This document shows positions 22,904 to 34,737 of a DNA stretch of 64,000 bases, one piece after another. The notes beneath the pieces were generated by a model, which did no database searches, was not told the DNA's origin, and was given only the letters and a program-made list of their open reading frames with translations. The translations under genes and the position numbers were made by a program. The stretch is from assembly GCF_963678635.1 (NCBI RefSeq), contig NC_087068.1:49125724-49189723 (forward strand), read 5' to 3'. Position 1 is the stretch's first letter; the number at the start of each line of letters is the position of its first letter. The DNA is from Symsagittifera roscoffensis. Its lineage: Eukaryota; Xenacoelomorpha; Acoela; Convolutidae.

Positions 22904-23616
22904 CAGTGCTGATTTAAATTATCCGGACAAATCGAACAAAACTTGAATTTTCAAACGCGTTTTTCTCCAATTGGGTTAATATCAGACAAAAATTGAGGAG
23001 AACAAAAGTTGCTTAGAGTTTCACCAGAATTAATATGGTTCAGTTTTTTCTTCGAAATTCTCAACCAAAATTTTGGTTTTTTTCAATTAATCAAGAATTA
23101 CCCTGAAACTACTTTGTTAATTGATAAGAAAATTATATCACAAGAAGCTTCCTACGCAGTTCAACAAAGTTTAACAAGGGTTAAATCTCCAAAAACCAGT
23201 ATAAGAGAAAAAATTTTAACTTGATAGCCAATAAATGTGATTTTTACTATATAAGACCCAGAATCTCTGTTTAAACATATATTTTAAACAATTTGTGCAA
23301 ATTTTTTTTGAGATTTAACCCTTCTTAAACTTTGTTGAGCTGCGTAAGAGGCTTCCTCTGATATAATTTTCTTATCAATTAACAAAGTAGTTTCCGCGTA
23401 ATTCTTGATTAATTGAAAAAAGCCAAAATGACCCATTTTTGGGGTAAGATTTTAGTTAAGAATTTTGGAGAAAAAATGGCACCATATTAATTCTGGTGGA
23501 ATTCTAAGCAACTTTTGTTCTCTTCACTTTTTGTCTAATCTTAACTCAATCTGAGAAAAACGCGTATGAAAATTCAAGTTTCGTTCGTTTTGTCCGGATA
23601 ATTTAAATCAGCACTG
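22904..23616. mobile_element. 713-bp foldback element with TA target sites (Tc1/mariner-type)
   Basis: It begins CAGTGCTGATTTAAATTATC and ends with the inverse, GATAATTTAAATCAGCACTG, flanked by TA on both sides (22902-22903 and 23617-23618). The inverted similarity continues inward through TTTCTCCAATTGGGTT, ATTAATATGG and GTTCAACAAAGTTTAA, so nearly the whole element can fold into one hairpin. TA duplication and a CAGTG start fit the Tc1/mariner/pogo group. No transposase; it must depend on one elsewhere. Confidence 0.8.
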
Positions 23617-24100
23617 TACTAGGTGAACAAGCACAATGACTGAAACAATTCAAATCCAAAAGGCGATGCGCCTGGGGCAGATATCTTCAAATTAATTTAA
23701 ATAATGAAACCTAACTTCAAGGTTTATACAATCATTTTTTGAAACTACGGCAATAAAAAAAACCTAGCACTAGATCAAATGCCGATTGTTTTTTTTGCCC
23801 ATTGAGGATGTCCCTTGGTCAAAAGCGAGATAGTTCTTTAAAAATTTTGTAACAACTGAAACTAATTCTAGAAAACAAAAATTTTTGGTTGTTAGATACG
23901 GTTTGCATTTTCTAAGAAGATTGGCTGTTACAGAAAAAGAATCACTCAAGTATGGAAGTAAGTTACGAGCGAAAAACAGTGAACTTGCACCGAATTATTG
24001 ATTTACACTTAGTTAGGCAATTTGAATTGTAAAATAACTGCAGAAAATAACTGAAGTTTTTTTGTGGTAAAGTGGCGAATGACAAGTTATTCTTCGACTC
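23617..24100. other. Non-coding stretch
   Basis: Nothing recognisable. It probably contains the left border of the gypsy-type element, which I could not place. Confidence 0.4.
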
Positions 24101-25841
24101 CATTCTCATATCTCTATGCTGAATCGCGACTAGCTGCCTTCTGAGTGGTCCATCGTCTCACCTCACATAAGGTCATTGTTTGACCCAGCAATTCTATTGT
24201 CTCGATTATCGAGGTCGCTTTCAATCATTATAGAATTATGCTTAGAGTCGTCTCCTGATGCTACCCGTCGGGTCGTGGGTGGGCTTTTTCTATGACCGCT
24301 GATTTGAATTTGACGTTTTTAGAGGATGAGGTTGAAGAATCGATACTAAGTGCTTTAAAGATACCAGATATCACTTCTTGATCTGATTTAGATGAATCTA
24401 TGGCTGAGTGTCTCAATGGCGAGGAGTTTGGTTTGGTAAGGTCCACAAAAAGACCGGTAGTTTCTCGGCTACAGTGCTTCCGATAGTCAGTGCTTCCGAG
24501 TTGTTAGCGTTCAGGATTTTTTTATGCAAGTCAAATAGTGTTCTTCGTATCTATCGTCGGATTCCCCAAACAAGTTTGTTAATACCCTCTCGGTTGAATC
24601 GGAAATGAGTATCAGTGATTTTGCGGGGTGGCTGTGACTTTAAAAGAGAAGACGCTTCCCGTTTGACAACTCCTACCGTTTTGTTGCTTGGCAAACGCTG
24701 TGATAGAATAAGCTCCATCCAAGGTAGTTCTCTGTTGGTTCACCCGCTGGATGGTTCACCCGCTCAGATTGTTTTGTTGCGGTTCTGCAATCGTTTTGTT
24801 TCTGTGTTGCTGGCAGCAAGATAACTGATGGGATCTGGGGAGGGTAGCAAAGTATTCAGAAGTCCGCTCGAGGATGTTTCCTTTAACTGATTTTGCTCGA
24901 GGCTGATTGGGGTCTGTCTTCTTGCCCACAGCTTGTGGTTCTGCTTTTTAATGGTCGTTTGTTTCCATTGATTTGTTTTGACCGGTTGGCGATTTGTGCA
25001 GTTTCTGATTGATTCTTCATGTTGCTTTTTTCATGTCTTTGAGTAGTACCAGATTGCTTCTCTTCTCGTCCGACACTGCTAATGTTGACATTTTCTTAAT
25101 CCTCTGAGACGTGTGTACATCTATTAATTTTCCACTGGTCTGGGATGACCCGATGGGTTAATATCAATTTCTGCCCCTAATGGATCGCGAAATCTTTTTC
25201 CTGTTCTTCATTGCATAATAATATTTTTCTGGAGCTATTCGTGGCGCGTTTTTATTTTCGATATCAAATTCTTCGAATTTCTTCTGTTTTTTTTGCCTGC
25301 GTACTTCTGGATTGATTTTGAGTTCGTAAACTTTAGCTTCATACTAGCCCTCTGATTGGTCGCCAAGCCCTTGGTTGCATTGAATTTTTGAGTTGGTTCT
25401 TCTTGCGTTTTTTTTCTGCTTTTTCTGTTGTTATGACTCTTTACTGCTGAATCAGAGTGACAAGGATTAGTTTGCAGCACTCAAGTGTGATAGTACAGTT
25501 TGATTCGCTTATAGTTTCTTCCGAAAAAGCTTTATAGTAAGTTTCATCTTTGTTCTTCTCTTCAACTTTTCTATTTAGTAGCGGATTACCCGACGGGCCG
25601 TTCAACTTGGTGTTTGAGGCTACCAGAGCTTCTCGTTCCACGGAACGGTGGAGGACTTCGACTGGGGATCCATAATTAGTCGAGGTGTTTTTTGTCGCAT
25701 CAGAAGATAAAGAGTCATCATCTACTTGCACGTCTTAAAGGTGGTCAGCGCAACCCCTTTCGTGGTGCAATAGTGTCCTTACGTTATCTATACACAGAGA
25801 GCCTGGCTTTAGTTTAAGTTGTTTGACGTTAGAAATTTTAC

Positions 25842-26060
25842 TCAATTTTGCCAAGGTGAGTTTGGTGTTCTACCAAGGTGAGCTTCGAAAGACAAGAAAA
25901 TAAGGGATTGTTGAGATGCTACTTCAAGCAATGGTTTTCGGTAACGTTTCTTAGAGAAGTGGTTTTGTTCTTCCGGGGCCATATCTGCAAGTCGTTGCGT
26001 AAAAGATCTAATTATTCGCTCAACTGGGCGCGTCGCACTGAGAAATTTACTTTCTTGCAA
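25842..26060 (-). pseudogene. Integrase C-terminal fragment of the gypsy-type element
   Basis: The frame contains FTQRLADMAPEEQN and then FEAHLGRTPNSPW, which matches the PFE-hFGR-PNT block found after the catalytic core in integrases of Ty3/gypsy-type elements. The catalytic residues themselves would lie to the right, in the part displaced by the hairpin element. A remnant, not a functional gene. Confidence 0.6.
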
Positions 26061-26104
26061 AATGGAAATTCTGTGCGCGATTTAGAGTTTTGACATACTA
26101 AAAT

Positions 26105-26760
26105 TTTACAGCGAGCCTATAAAATTTTTAACATCTGCAAAATACATCAATTAGTTTTCAGAAAAGTGAAGAAGGAAGTTTGCAATACAGTTGCAAACCA
26201 TCATTTTGATGCCAAGCTGGAAACCAGAGTTAAAGTTAAGGCTTCCTACTTATGCCTGCACCAATATTAGTACGCTATTCGGTTTTGGGAAACTATTGCC
26301 TTGAAGTTCTCGCCCAGAAATCAAAGAGATATTTTCCCAACAACTAGAATCAGATGATTCAAGATACTGCAATCTAATTGAACACTTACTTAATAAACTA
26401 AAAACAATAGAAACGGAATGTGAAAATTGAATTAGGAATTTTCACATTCCGTTTTTTTCGTGTTTAGTTCAAAATCTAATTGGCCAATCAGATTGCAGTA
26501 TCTTGAATCATCTGATTCTAGTTGCCGAGAAAAATTCTCTCTGATTTCTGGGCGAGAATGTCTAGGCAACAGTCTCCTCAACCGAATAGCGTATTATTAC
26601 GGGCGCAGGCCTAAGTGTGAAGCCTCATTTTTACTCTGGTTTCCAATTAGGTATCAAACTGATGGTATGTAACTGTATTGCAAACTTCCTTCTGCATTTT
26701 TTTTGCGAACACTAATTGATGTATTTTTAGTCAGTTAGGCTGTTTAATATTCTGCAATAA
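26105..26760. mobile_element. Large hairpin element inside the gypsy remnant
   Basis: The arms are reverse complements over about 300 bp each: ATACATCAATTAG and GAAGGAAGTTTGCAATAC on the left match the inverse on the right, and AACGGAATGTGAAAATT/AATTTTCACATTCCGTT meet at the centre near 26425-26437. Identity is higher at the centre than at the ends. It separates the reverse-transcriptase and integrase pieces of the host element, so it inserted, or was formed, after that element. No ORF of its own. Confidence 0.75.
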
Positions 26761-27097
26761 ATATCGAAATTGTGAGGATAAAAAAAATATGTTTGGTATG
26801 AAGTTGTTAAACTGATTACTGGATCCCTGGATTCCACTTATGTCCATATAACTTTTATACATCCGAAATCTTCTTTCAAGTTTCTACTTGCGTCAAATTT
26901 TTGAGTTAGACACGTGGTTCCTCACAAATAAATCACAGTCGTTTTCTTTTTTGGTTTAAAAATTGGGATTTCTCCCTATGTATGGCCAAGCAGCCCACAT
27001 CCAGTGTTTTTAAAACATCAGACACAGGTGCGCACTGATCTTTTGCGCTACAACTAGTAACAATGAAAAAGTTGTCGAGATATCATTTTGCGTGGTA

Positions 27098-27180
27098 GGT
27101 TGTCGGTTAGTCGGGCCATAGCTCGCTGAAACTCGTTGGGCATGTCTCCTAGACCGTAGAATTGTGTTTTAAGTCTGTAT
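27098..27180 (-). pseudogene. Reverse transcriptase fragment
   Basis: The minus strand reads FYGLGDMPNEFQRAMARL in an open stretch. This matches the segment of gypsy-type reverse transcriptases that precedes the catalytic YxDD box (F-x-GL-x-PxxFQ-x-hM). The frame is interrupted soon after and no intact catalytic aspartate pair is visible. Confidence 0.65.
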
Positions 27181-28324
27181 GAGCCCGTTTTTTGACTCAC
27201 ACTAAGTTAAAATTGCATTATTGTAAGCTTTTTTAACAATTGGTTTTTGACTAGATGCATGTTTAACGATGAAAACCAGATTCAAGTTCCTTCATGGTCA
27301 CTAATTGACAGCGCGACTCTATCAATCAATTCAAACAATTTAGGCAGTTGGAACTGTTTCCGAAGTATTTGTTTGCTAAAAATTTTAGATTTTAGGGCCA
27401 GTTTATTCCACCCATCCCTTATTGACGTTATAACAATGACAGATAGGAAACATTCTTCCAAGCATCTGGATAAGTTTTCTTTTTGACAGTCTTGGAGTTA
27501 ATATTCAATTCATTGTTTGACTATAAAAAGTAAGTGTATTGGTCAATTCGCTTGAAACGGTTTTAGGGGTTCTTTGAACAATGTATGTTCACAAAAACGT
27601 TTTTGATCGACCATATCTAGTTCTAAATATAAAGTTGAACTCACTTTGTTGCGGTATTTCGGGGCTGTGGCTGAAAGAATGTCCGACTCCAATTTGATTT
27701 TTTTGACATGTTTCCTGATTGGGTTTTCTTTTGAAAGTGTCGTAGTGTTGATTGTTTGGGTGGCTCTTGCTGTTGTGAAACCCTAATATCCATTGAGGAC
27801 AGAATGTCGTTCGCTAACAGTTTTTTTTTGCACCTTCCGTTAGATAAAAATTCTGATTTCTAGAATTCCACCTTTCTGACTGATTTTTCTTTTTTATTTT
27901 TCCAAAAAAAACGTTGGTTCTTCCGAATTTTTTGTAGGCCTACTTTATGAAATCGTCTACGGCTTCAATTTACAAAAATTGATGTTTTTTTGAGTCCATG
28001 GGGTAAGTTTTTTTTCATACAAGACAAAAGGCTAACCGACACTGTTTGATTTTGGGTGGTGCCTGGGGTTTAAAAAAAAAACAATTGAAACATTCAGTGT
28101 TTTCTTCAACTCGTTGCCATCGTTAGGCCGTCATACGCTGAAACTGTTCTGTTTCTAATCAGTTTTTGATAAAGGTTACTTCATTGTCAACATCTATATA
28201 TAAAAGTAGGAAATCGTTCTTGTCAACTTCAAACTCGGGGATATCCCGGAGGTTCTAACGATGGGATTGCTGTTCTGAAGTGTTTAAGTGTTAGTCTATG
28301 ACAGTTTTCTGATTACTAGCTAAG

Positions 28325-28440
28325 CTTTCACAGTGTTTGGCAAATTGCCCCTAATGGTCACAATTCTTGCAATTTTTAACTCAGGCTGGGCATGAAGTTA
28401 GGTGTCTTTTCTTGAATTGTTGATGGCATTTTCGACAATC
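28325..28440 (-). pseudogene. gag zinc-knuckle fragment
   Basis: Minus-strand CRKCHQQFKKRHLTSCP is followed by CKNCDH and QFAKHC, a pair of CCHC-type knuckles of the kind found at the end of gypsy gag proteins, where they bind the RNA genome. Two stop codons fall inside, so it is a remnant. Confidence 0.7.
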
Positions 28441-28910
28441 TGAAATCCTGAAATCTCTGCAAAATTCATTATTGGTTTGTTTTTACTTGACGAGATTATT
28501 GAACAAAGCAATTTGCAAGATAATTTTTTTGCGAATATTTGTGCCCTTTTAAGGGCTAGGACGTAAGGTAAAACAATCTCCGGAGTTAGGTTTTCAACGT
28601 AGAAAAATTTTTGAATCTCGAAATTTCTATTGCTAGTAAAAAAAAGTATCCCTGACTAGTTCAGCTCCCAAATCTCCCAATTTACGGTTTTTTTTACTAG
28701 TTCTGATAGGACTTTATGAAGTTATTCCAGCGGCTTATGATTTTTTTGTCTGCGGCCAAAAACTTAAAACGCTCTTACGTTATGTTTGCGTTTTTGAAAA
28801 GGTGCTCTACACCAGCTCCCAAAATTGTGCGAAAATGATATTATCCTGGATTGTTTTTTCTTTTTTGTGGGAGCAGCTTTTTTGATCTTCCCTTCCTAGA
28901 TCTTCCCTTC

Positions 28911-29132
28911 CTAAGTCTTTCGCTTTTTTCCTCGTATATCCTCCTTATAAGCCGGAATGGCCTGTTTATTTTTCTCTTCGCTCGCCGCCCAATGAGCTTG
29001 GACCTCGGTCGAATCCAAAGATTCTGAGATCGGATGATTTAGTTCATGAGGGACAAGTGGGTTTATTACGTCTTTGATGCTCAATAAATCTTTTGCGATA
29101 CTTGTTGATTGAAACTTTTTGGTCTCAGCCAT
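28911..29132 (-). pseudogene. gag-like N-terminal ORF
   Basis: A 73-codon frame beginning MAETKKFQSTSIAKD, rich in charged residues and ending in GKKRKT. It sits at the 5' end of the minus-strand element, in front of the zinc knuckle, so it is taken as the start of gag. There is no independent recognition of the family. Confidence 0.5.
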
Positions 29133-29150
29133 AGTAATTTTTTTTGACTA

Positions 29151-29732
29151 AATTTTTGAAAAAATTCCTGTCTTCGTAGATGCGAATCATTCGAGTAGCA
29201 TGCATATAGTGCGTTAGGATCGGGGGGGTTGTCATACATGGATGACCATTAGATATAGATCATAATGGTCACTATGTATTAAATGATCAGCAATGGTCAC
29301 CATGTAATAATCCTAATTGTCACCACATATAATTTTATACCCAAGAGTCCTCATGTAAAACTTCGGTATATTATTGAGTATTCCCACTGAACGTTGTGGT
29401 TACATCTTTGGAGCGGGAAAGGATTTGCAAATCTTTGTTCTGAAAGCAGCCGGAGTGTTTAACTGCGCTATAGACTGTTTGCTCAATTCTTCTTAAGACT
29501 TTGATTCAAACTCAAATTACATACAAATACATACAAAAGTATGCTAAAGACACTATCGCTTAAATGAAAATGTTTATATCCCAGATTAACTGAGTTCCAC
29601 AGCTGAACAAAATCTCGCACTTAAATACACACTAAACGCGGAATAGCGGTAGGTCAAATTTTATGTACAGACAATTCTCATATTAAATAATTTTATTTAC
29701 TATACAAAAGTTGATGTGGTGTTTTTTGTGTT
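29151..29732. other. Spacer, possibly LTR-derived
   Basis: Holds three related passages of AATGGTCACCATGTAATA type at 29265-29330. No gene or confirmed LTR pair. Confidence 0.35.
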
Positions 29733-32700
29733 TTAATCTATTCGTCGATTTTTTGACCGTGGTTCTTCTACTTCAACTGCTTTATAATCGAAAGACGAAT
29801 CGTTGAAGAATGACGACTCGTCCTCATCGGAAGTATTGGCCTCCAGATCCGCGATATCCCCGCTATCAATATCACTGTCGTTGGTTTCTGCTGCCCGAAT
29901 CAGACCGGGGTCTGGAGTTTGCCAACTGCTATTGACCTGGTCCATCAGTTGTCGAAGCGAGCGATGTGGTTGTGTGTTCTCAACAGCAAAACTATCCTCA
30001 GAGTATTCATCATCAATTTCCGGATGGTCCCAATTAATGTTTTGAGTGTTAGCGAATTCTTCAGACACCCCATCTAGGAAATCGTCACAATCCCACGACA
30101 CTGGCTGTTGACGATCTTCAAAAAATGGCATCCATTTTTCCAAATCGTCATCATCGGTTGGGTCAGAATTAACAGCGGCTGTGTTGTCATCACTATCATC
30201 AATGCCAATCACAGTTTGACCCACGATGTTTTTGTGGCCGTAGGGAAGAGTCTGCTGACCATCATCGAGGATGTAGCGTTTGTCATCAAAAGCTGATAAC
30301 GATGTTTTCGTCGAAGTCACTGTTTGCAGATTGTGTGACTCGGATGCGATTCGACTGTTTTCAGTTTTGAATAACGAGCCAGAGGTCAAGATGTCTCGAT
30401 ATCGCTGATGGCTCAACATCTTCTGAGCAGCTTTCGATACACCCTTCGCCGATAATTTTCTGCAGTCTATAAATATAATTATATGATTACTAATCAATTT
30501 TTTGATGATCACTAGTGTGTGGTGGTAAAAAAAGAACAAAATGCAATCTGTGGTTTTGTGTTTTTTAGGAGCTACATCATGTTAACTTGAAGGCCAGGTG
30601 CAACAAAAAAAATGACATGAAGGCCAGGTGTGACCTTAAAAATTAGTCATCATTAAAAAAAATCGACCAACACAAAAAAAAAAAAACCCCGACAAAAAAA
30701 TTTAAAAAATTTTTTGCAAAAAAAAACACTTTTTCGCCCGAAAAATTTTTCGAACAAAAAAAAATTTTTTTCCAAAAAAAAAAAATATCCCCAAAAAAAA
30801 AAAAAGAAATCGTCCGCAAACAAAAAATCGCCCACAAAAAAAAAAAAATTTCGCCCACAAAAAAAAAATCGCCCACAAAAAAAAATTTTTTCGTCCTCAA
30901 AAAAAAAAAAATTTCGCCCACAAAAAAAAATCGCCCACAAAAAAAAATTTTCGCCCACAAAAAAAATGTTTTCGCCCACAAATAAAAATTGCTTTCCAAA
31001 AAAAAAAAAGCTTGGGTTTGAGGGATATAAACTCGGTTATAATGTCTCCTGGAAACTCATCCTTGAATTTTAAAACAACCATTTTGTTTTTCGGGTCGTA
31101 GAGAGGGTGGTTCTTCGGGTAATTTGACAAGTCAAGTTCATTCAAAATATTCCTTTTTTCGGAAATTTCTCGGTATAAATCTTCACTTTTGACTTGGTAC
31201 AGGAGACTGTCTGTATCAGAATACAGTAGTTGACATTCAAAATTTGGTTTCATTATATCGTAATGAAATTTATACATGTGAAACTTTGCTAACTCAAGAA
31301 CACTAGCTCCCACAATTGTTGGGACATCCCAATAGATTTTTGTTGGATTCGAAGTGAACGCTGCCAAGTTTTCTCCAAAAATTTTGTAGGATTTAAATTC
31401 GAATGCACTAATTTCTCGCAAAGCGGCATGATAATCTCTAACTATTCGAACAAGCATCCGTTTGCGCTTCGACTCGCATGTTTTCCCATAAGCACAATTG
31501 TTCAGTAGTTTGTACAAATCCTCCTCAAATTTATTTCTAGCTTGTTGTCGTTTAGTCGTGTTCAATGTGATGTATGGTTCTAACCATGCTTCTTAATCAA
31601 ACTTCAGCACACTGTGCACTTTTTTAACTTTAAGTCCCAACCTAACAAACAATTGCAATAGTTTGTAATGAATTGTATAGTTTGACTTGTCATGCAGCGT
31701 CTGCAGTAACTTTTTGGTCTTTCCAATTGAACGTCTTGCAATGTCTTGATTTTTCATCTGCTCGAGTAAATTCGTTTGGTAGGGACTCAACCAATTCTGG
31801 GGTACACTTTCTTTAGTAGGAGCTAAAGGGTAATCTTGATGATCCTCATGCAGTTCTTCTGGGTACTCGAGATCAACTTCCAATATAAATCCAATCAAAG
31901 AGTCTTCAGTCATGTTGAGGATTTGGTTCACAATCACCTCGTCTTCTATATGCTCTATTAACTCAAAGTTACGCACCGGTAATTTCTCCGTTTGCATGAC
32001 GCCGCCATAGAGGTTATTTGCATCGATCATAAACCCGTAGGTGCTAGGTTGATCTGGGTTGAAGTCGGGGCATTCTTTGTTGTTGGCTTTGAAAAAGCGA
32101 CTATGGAACACGGATGCAGTACCACCTCGCATCATATTCTCGACCATTTCGAGATGCCTGCGGTCTGATAAAAGCTGAACATTCGAGTCTTTGCAGATAC
32201 GTTTGAAGGCGTCTCCAGCTAAGTTTGAAGCACTAAAATGGTGCGCGCAGTCCAGACCATAAGTTTGGTGACTAATTTGTCGAAATTCTTCAAAGACGCA
32301 AGCAAGAAGGAGTGTATCACACTTGAGATACAAGTTGTGATAATCCTCCAAGTTTTGACATTTAAACACTCTAAAAACTTTCCTTGCATGTTCCAGATCC
32401 GCTTGTGAAACTGCAACTTTTCCTCCATTCAAAACATCGGACCAATTTTGCAAAGGAAGCAATTCTTTTTCTGCAAATTTTTCTTTTTTGGTCATGTACG
32501 AATAAGGGTAGAAACCTTTTTGTCGTATCAGACACCGTTGCTCCTCCGTCTCGTTTGCAAAATATATGTTCAAAATTGACATTTTTTCCGCTGGTAGATT
32601 ATCAACCAATTTTTGCAGGGAAGAATTCAAAAACTTGCATGAGTCAATAAATCTGAGGTATTCAAAAACTTTTTGCTCAGATCCGTTTTTCCTTTTTATA

Positions 32701-34737
32701 GTTTTAATTAGGACTCCAATGCTTAACGATATATATTTTTCGTCGGTGCTAGGTATAACACTCATTGTACTTGTTGGCTCGCATTCATGCAATGCGAGAC
32801 AAATGTGGTGAAGGTCATAGTTCTGGATGTTATGTCCAATGACTGGGGTGAAATTTACAGTTCGTCTTGCGAGGTTGCATTTTTCATGTGCCCATCCCAA
32901 AAATTTTCCAGAAAAATGGCAATGGTCAAGACATTTTTCGTGCTCATTGGTAAAATGTATACAGCAAATCCAACATGTTGATGTGTTTTCTTTGTTCAAC
33001 GATTCTTGGCTTTCTAGAAATTGAGGAAACCGTCGCTTTTGATCATATATCTCTCTCGCTAATTGATGCAACTGATTGAGAATTTTTTTCATGCATTGAT
33101 CAGAGCTGTCATAGTCAAAGAAGTAGGGCTGTGAATTTCCGTGTTCAATTACAGCCAATGAATACCCACAAGCTTCGTGTTTTTGTACAACTCGGGTAGA
33201 TGATCGCGATGGATTATCAGGACAAGAATCTACAGGTTTCAGAAATGATTCAAAATCAAAATAAATCACAAGTGGTACAAACCACAAGGCCTGGAGGTTT
33301 TTGAACTCGTATCTGTTGGTACCTTTTTCTGCTGAAGGCATGACTACTAGAGCAGGTTCATGATCCTTACAACACTGGATGTGTTGCTCGTGAGTTTCAT
33401 CACTCCAACTAATGTGAAAGCAGTTTCTACATAAACGTGCAATTGGGCGATACTTACACCCTTTGATTTCTGATTTCGCAGATGAACTTTAACAAATCGA
33501 TTATAAGTACATAGTGATGCTTTGCAGGCTCATACAAGAGAAGCCGGTCCATGTCAAATATTTCAGTTTGGGTGCTGTTATCTTGGTTTGGTCGTTTTGA
33601 TATATACATAGGCAATAAATCTCCCTTGTGGTACTGGAACACATTTACCCGCACGTCGTTAAGTTGTTCAAATTTTCCAATTGAAGCGAAACTCATGGAT
33701 GAATCAAAATTACCTTGGGCTTTGTGTGCACTTTCAGCAGTGTATGTATCAGGTTGTGTCCGCGCAGCTGCTGGGTTCGCTTTTTGTTGATCAGTTAGAA
33801 GTAGGTCAACACCATGCTGCAGACTATAAGCAGCGGTAAAGCAAAGTTCGAAGCAATTATTATCTTCGTGATTTCTAATGTTTATCAAATTCTGGGACAT
33901 TCGAATTCGAAAAGGCAAGTCAATATAAGATGACCCACGGATTGGTGAAAACTTTGCAAGTTTAACAAAAACTTGAATTACGTGTTGCAAAACCCAACCG
34001 CTTCCATAAGATGCAAAAGTCTCCAAAACTGCTTGCATTTTTTCGACCATTTCAAAAAACTCATCATCTTCTAATCCTAAGCTCATCACAGGTTTCATAT
34101 CAGAGTTTGCATAAATGTCAATCCGTTCGTCGTGCTCAGTTTTACTAGAATCATTTATTACTTTAGGTTTTACCAAACCTAAATTAGCGCTGAACTGAAC
34201 TTTTCTAGGTCCTTCTGCAACTCGATCGATTATGAGACTTTGAATTTCATCTTTTTTCTCTTGCATAAACTGCAAAAGGTCAATCGGCTGATTTTCATCC
34301 ATGGGTTGGTTTCCGCCGATCACATACGTTTCAAGAACACCGAAAAAAGCAGACTCACTTTTTTGAAGATTGGTGCCGTTGATTTCGTCTTCATCGACAG
34401 CATGCACATCACCGAGAGCAGCATTAGCAGCGGCACTTGTAGTGGCTAAATCAGCAGAGGCAGCTCTCATAACAGGAAGCCCATGAGTTGCTAGTAAATG
34501 AGCTGATAAGTTTTTTGGCGAATGAAATCCCAAATGACAATAATCACAAACACCTCCAAGTTGACCATGAGTGTGAAGAATATGTTTTTGTAAATTTGAA
34601 AGCATTTGAGCCGTGAATGAACACTCATTGCATCGATAAACAATAAGTCCTTTTTCAACAAAATGTTTGTCACGCTCATGGCGACTTCTATTGCTCTTAT
34701 TTGCATATTTCAGTGGACAAAAATTGCATTTGAACAT
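29733..34737 (-). pseudogene. Zinc-finger / endonuclease-VII / family-B DNA polymerase, broken (Polinton- or adintovirus-like)
   Basis: One minus-strand gene spread over four open pieces. From 34737: three C2H2 fingers (CNFC, CNEC, CDYC, each with a matching His pair), then a region ending near 33456. From 33445: a Cys/His cluster, the exonuclease box FDFESF near 33265, an endonuclease-VII-like insert with DHCHFSGK and AHEKCNL (about 32980-32840), exonuclease motif GHNIQNYD, polymerase motif A DANNLYG near 32020, motif B NNCAYGK near 31500 and motif C YSDTDS near 31215. The C-terminus lies at 30475-29736, with AKGVSKAAQKML, FDDKRYILDDG and an acidic tail. The breaks are a frame change near 33455, a single in-frame stop at 31593 and a low-complexity insertion at 30.48-31.0 kb. 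No capsid, ATPase or integrase partner and no terminal repeats were seen. Confidence 0.85.
30640..31005. repeat. TCGCCCACAAAAAAAA low-complexity array
   Basis: About ten imperfect units of (T)CGCCCACA plus a run of A, and variants with CGTCCGC or CGTCCTC, lie between the palm and C-terminal parts of the polymerase gene. Both strands are open here only because the units lack stops, giving Phe/Gly- or Lys-rich translations that are not proteins. The array begins within codons that match the family consensus, so it was added or expanded inside the gene. Confidence 0.8.

Larger units (their letters stand above)
24100..29150 (-). mobile_element. Decayed Ty3/gypsy-type retroelement
   Basis: Minus-strand order fits a Ty3/gypsy-type element. 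A gag-like N-terminus starts at 29132, a two-knuckle zinc motif lies at 28440-28325, a reverse transcriptase piece at 27180-27098 and an integrase C-terminal piece at 26060-25842; remnants without a recognised domain follow to about 24.1 kb. Stops and frame changes are frequent between these blocks. Base composition is more even than the flanks. LTRs could not be identified; the 29.2-29.4 kb stretch has internally repeated AATGGTCACCATGTA and may be LTR-derived. A 0.6-kb hairpin is inserted at 26.1-26.76 kb. Confidence 0.75.

Noticed and set aside
25441-25731. Minus-strand ORF as a host gene
   Set aside because: It sits within the decayed gypsy-type element, downstream of integrase, and is most likely a remnant of the same polyprotein.
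30780-30990. CRISPR-like spaced repeats
   Set aside because: The spacing is irregular, spacers are only A/T runs, no leader or cas gene is present and the genome is animal.
30653-31073. Phe/Gly-rich and Lys-rich ORFs on both strands
   Set aside because: They are translations of the CGCCCAC-An low-complexity array and lack any non-repetitive core.
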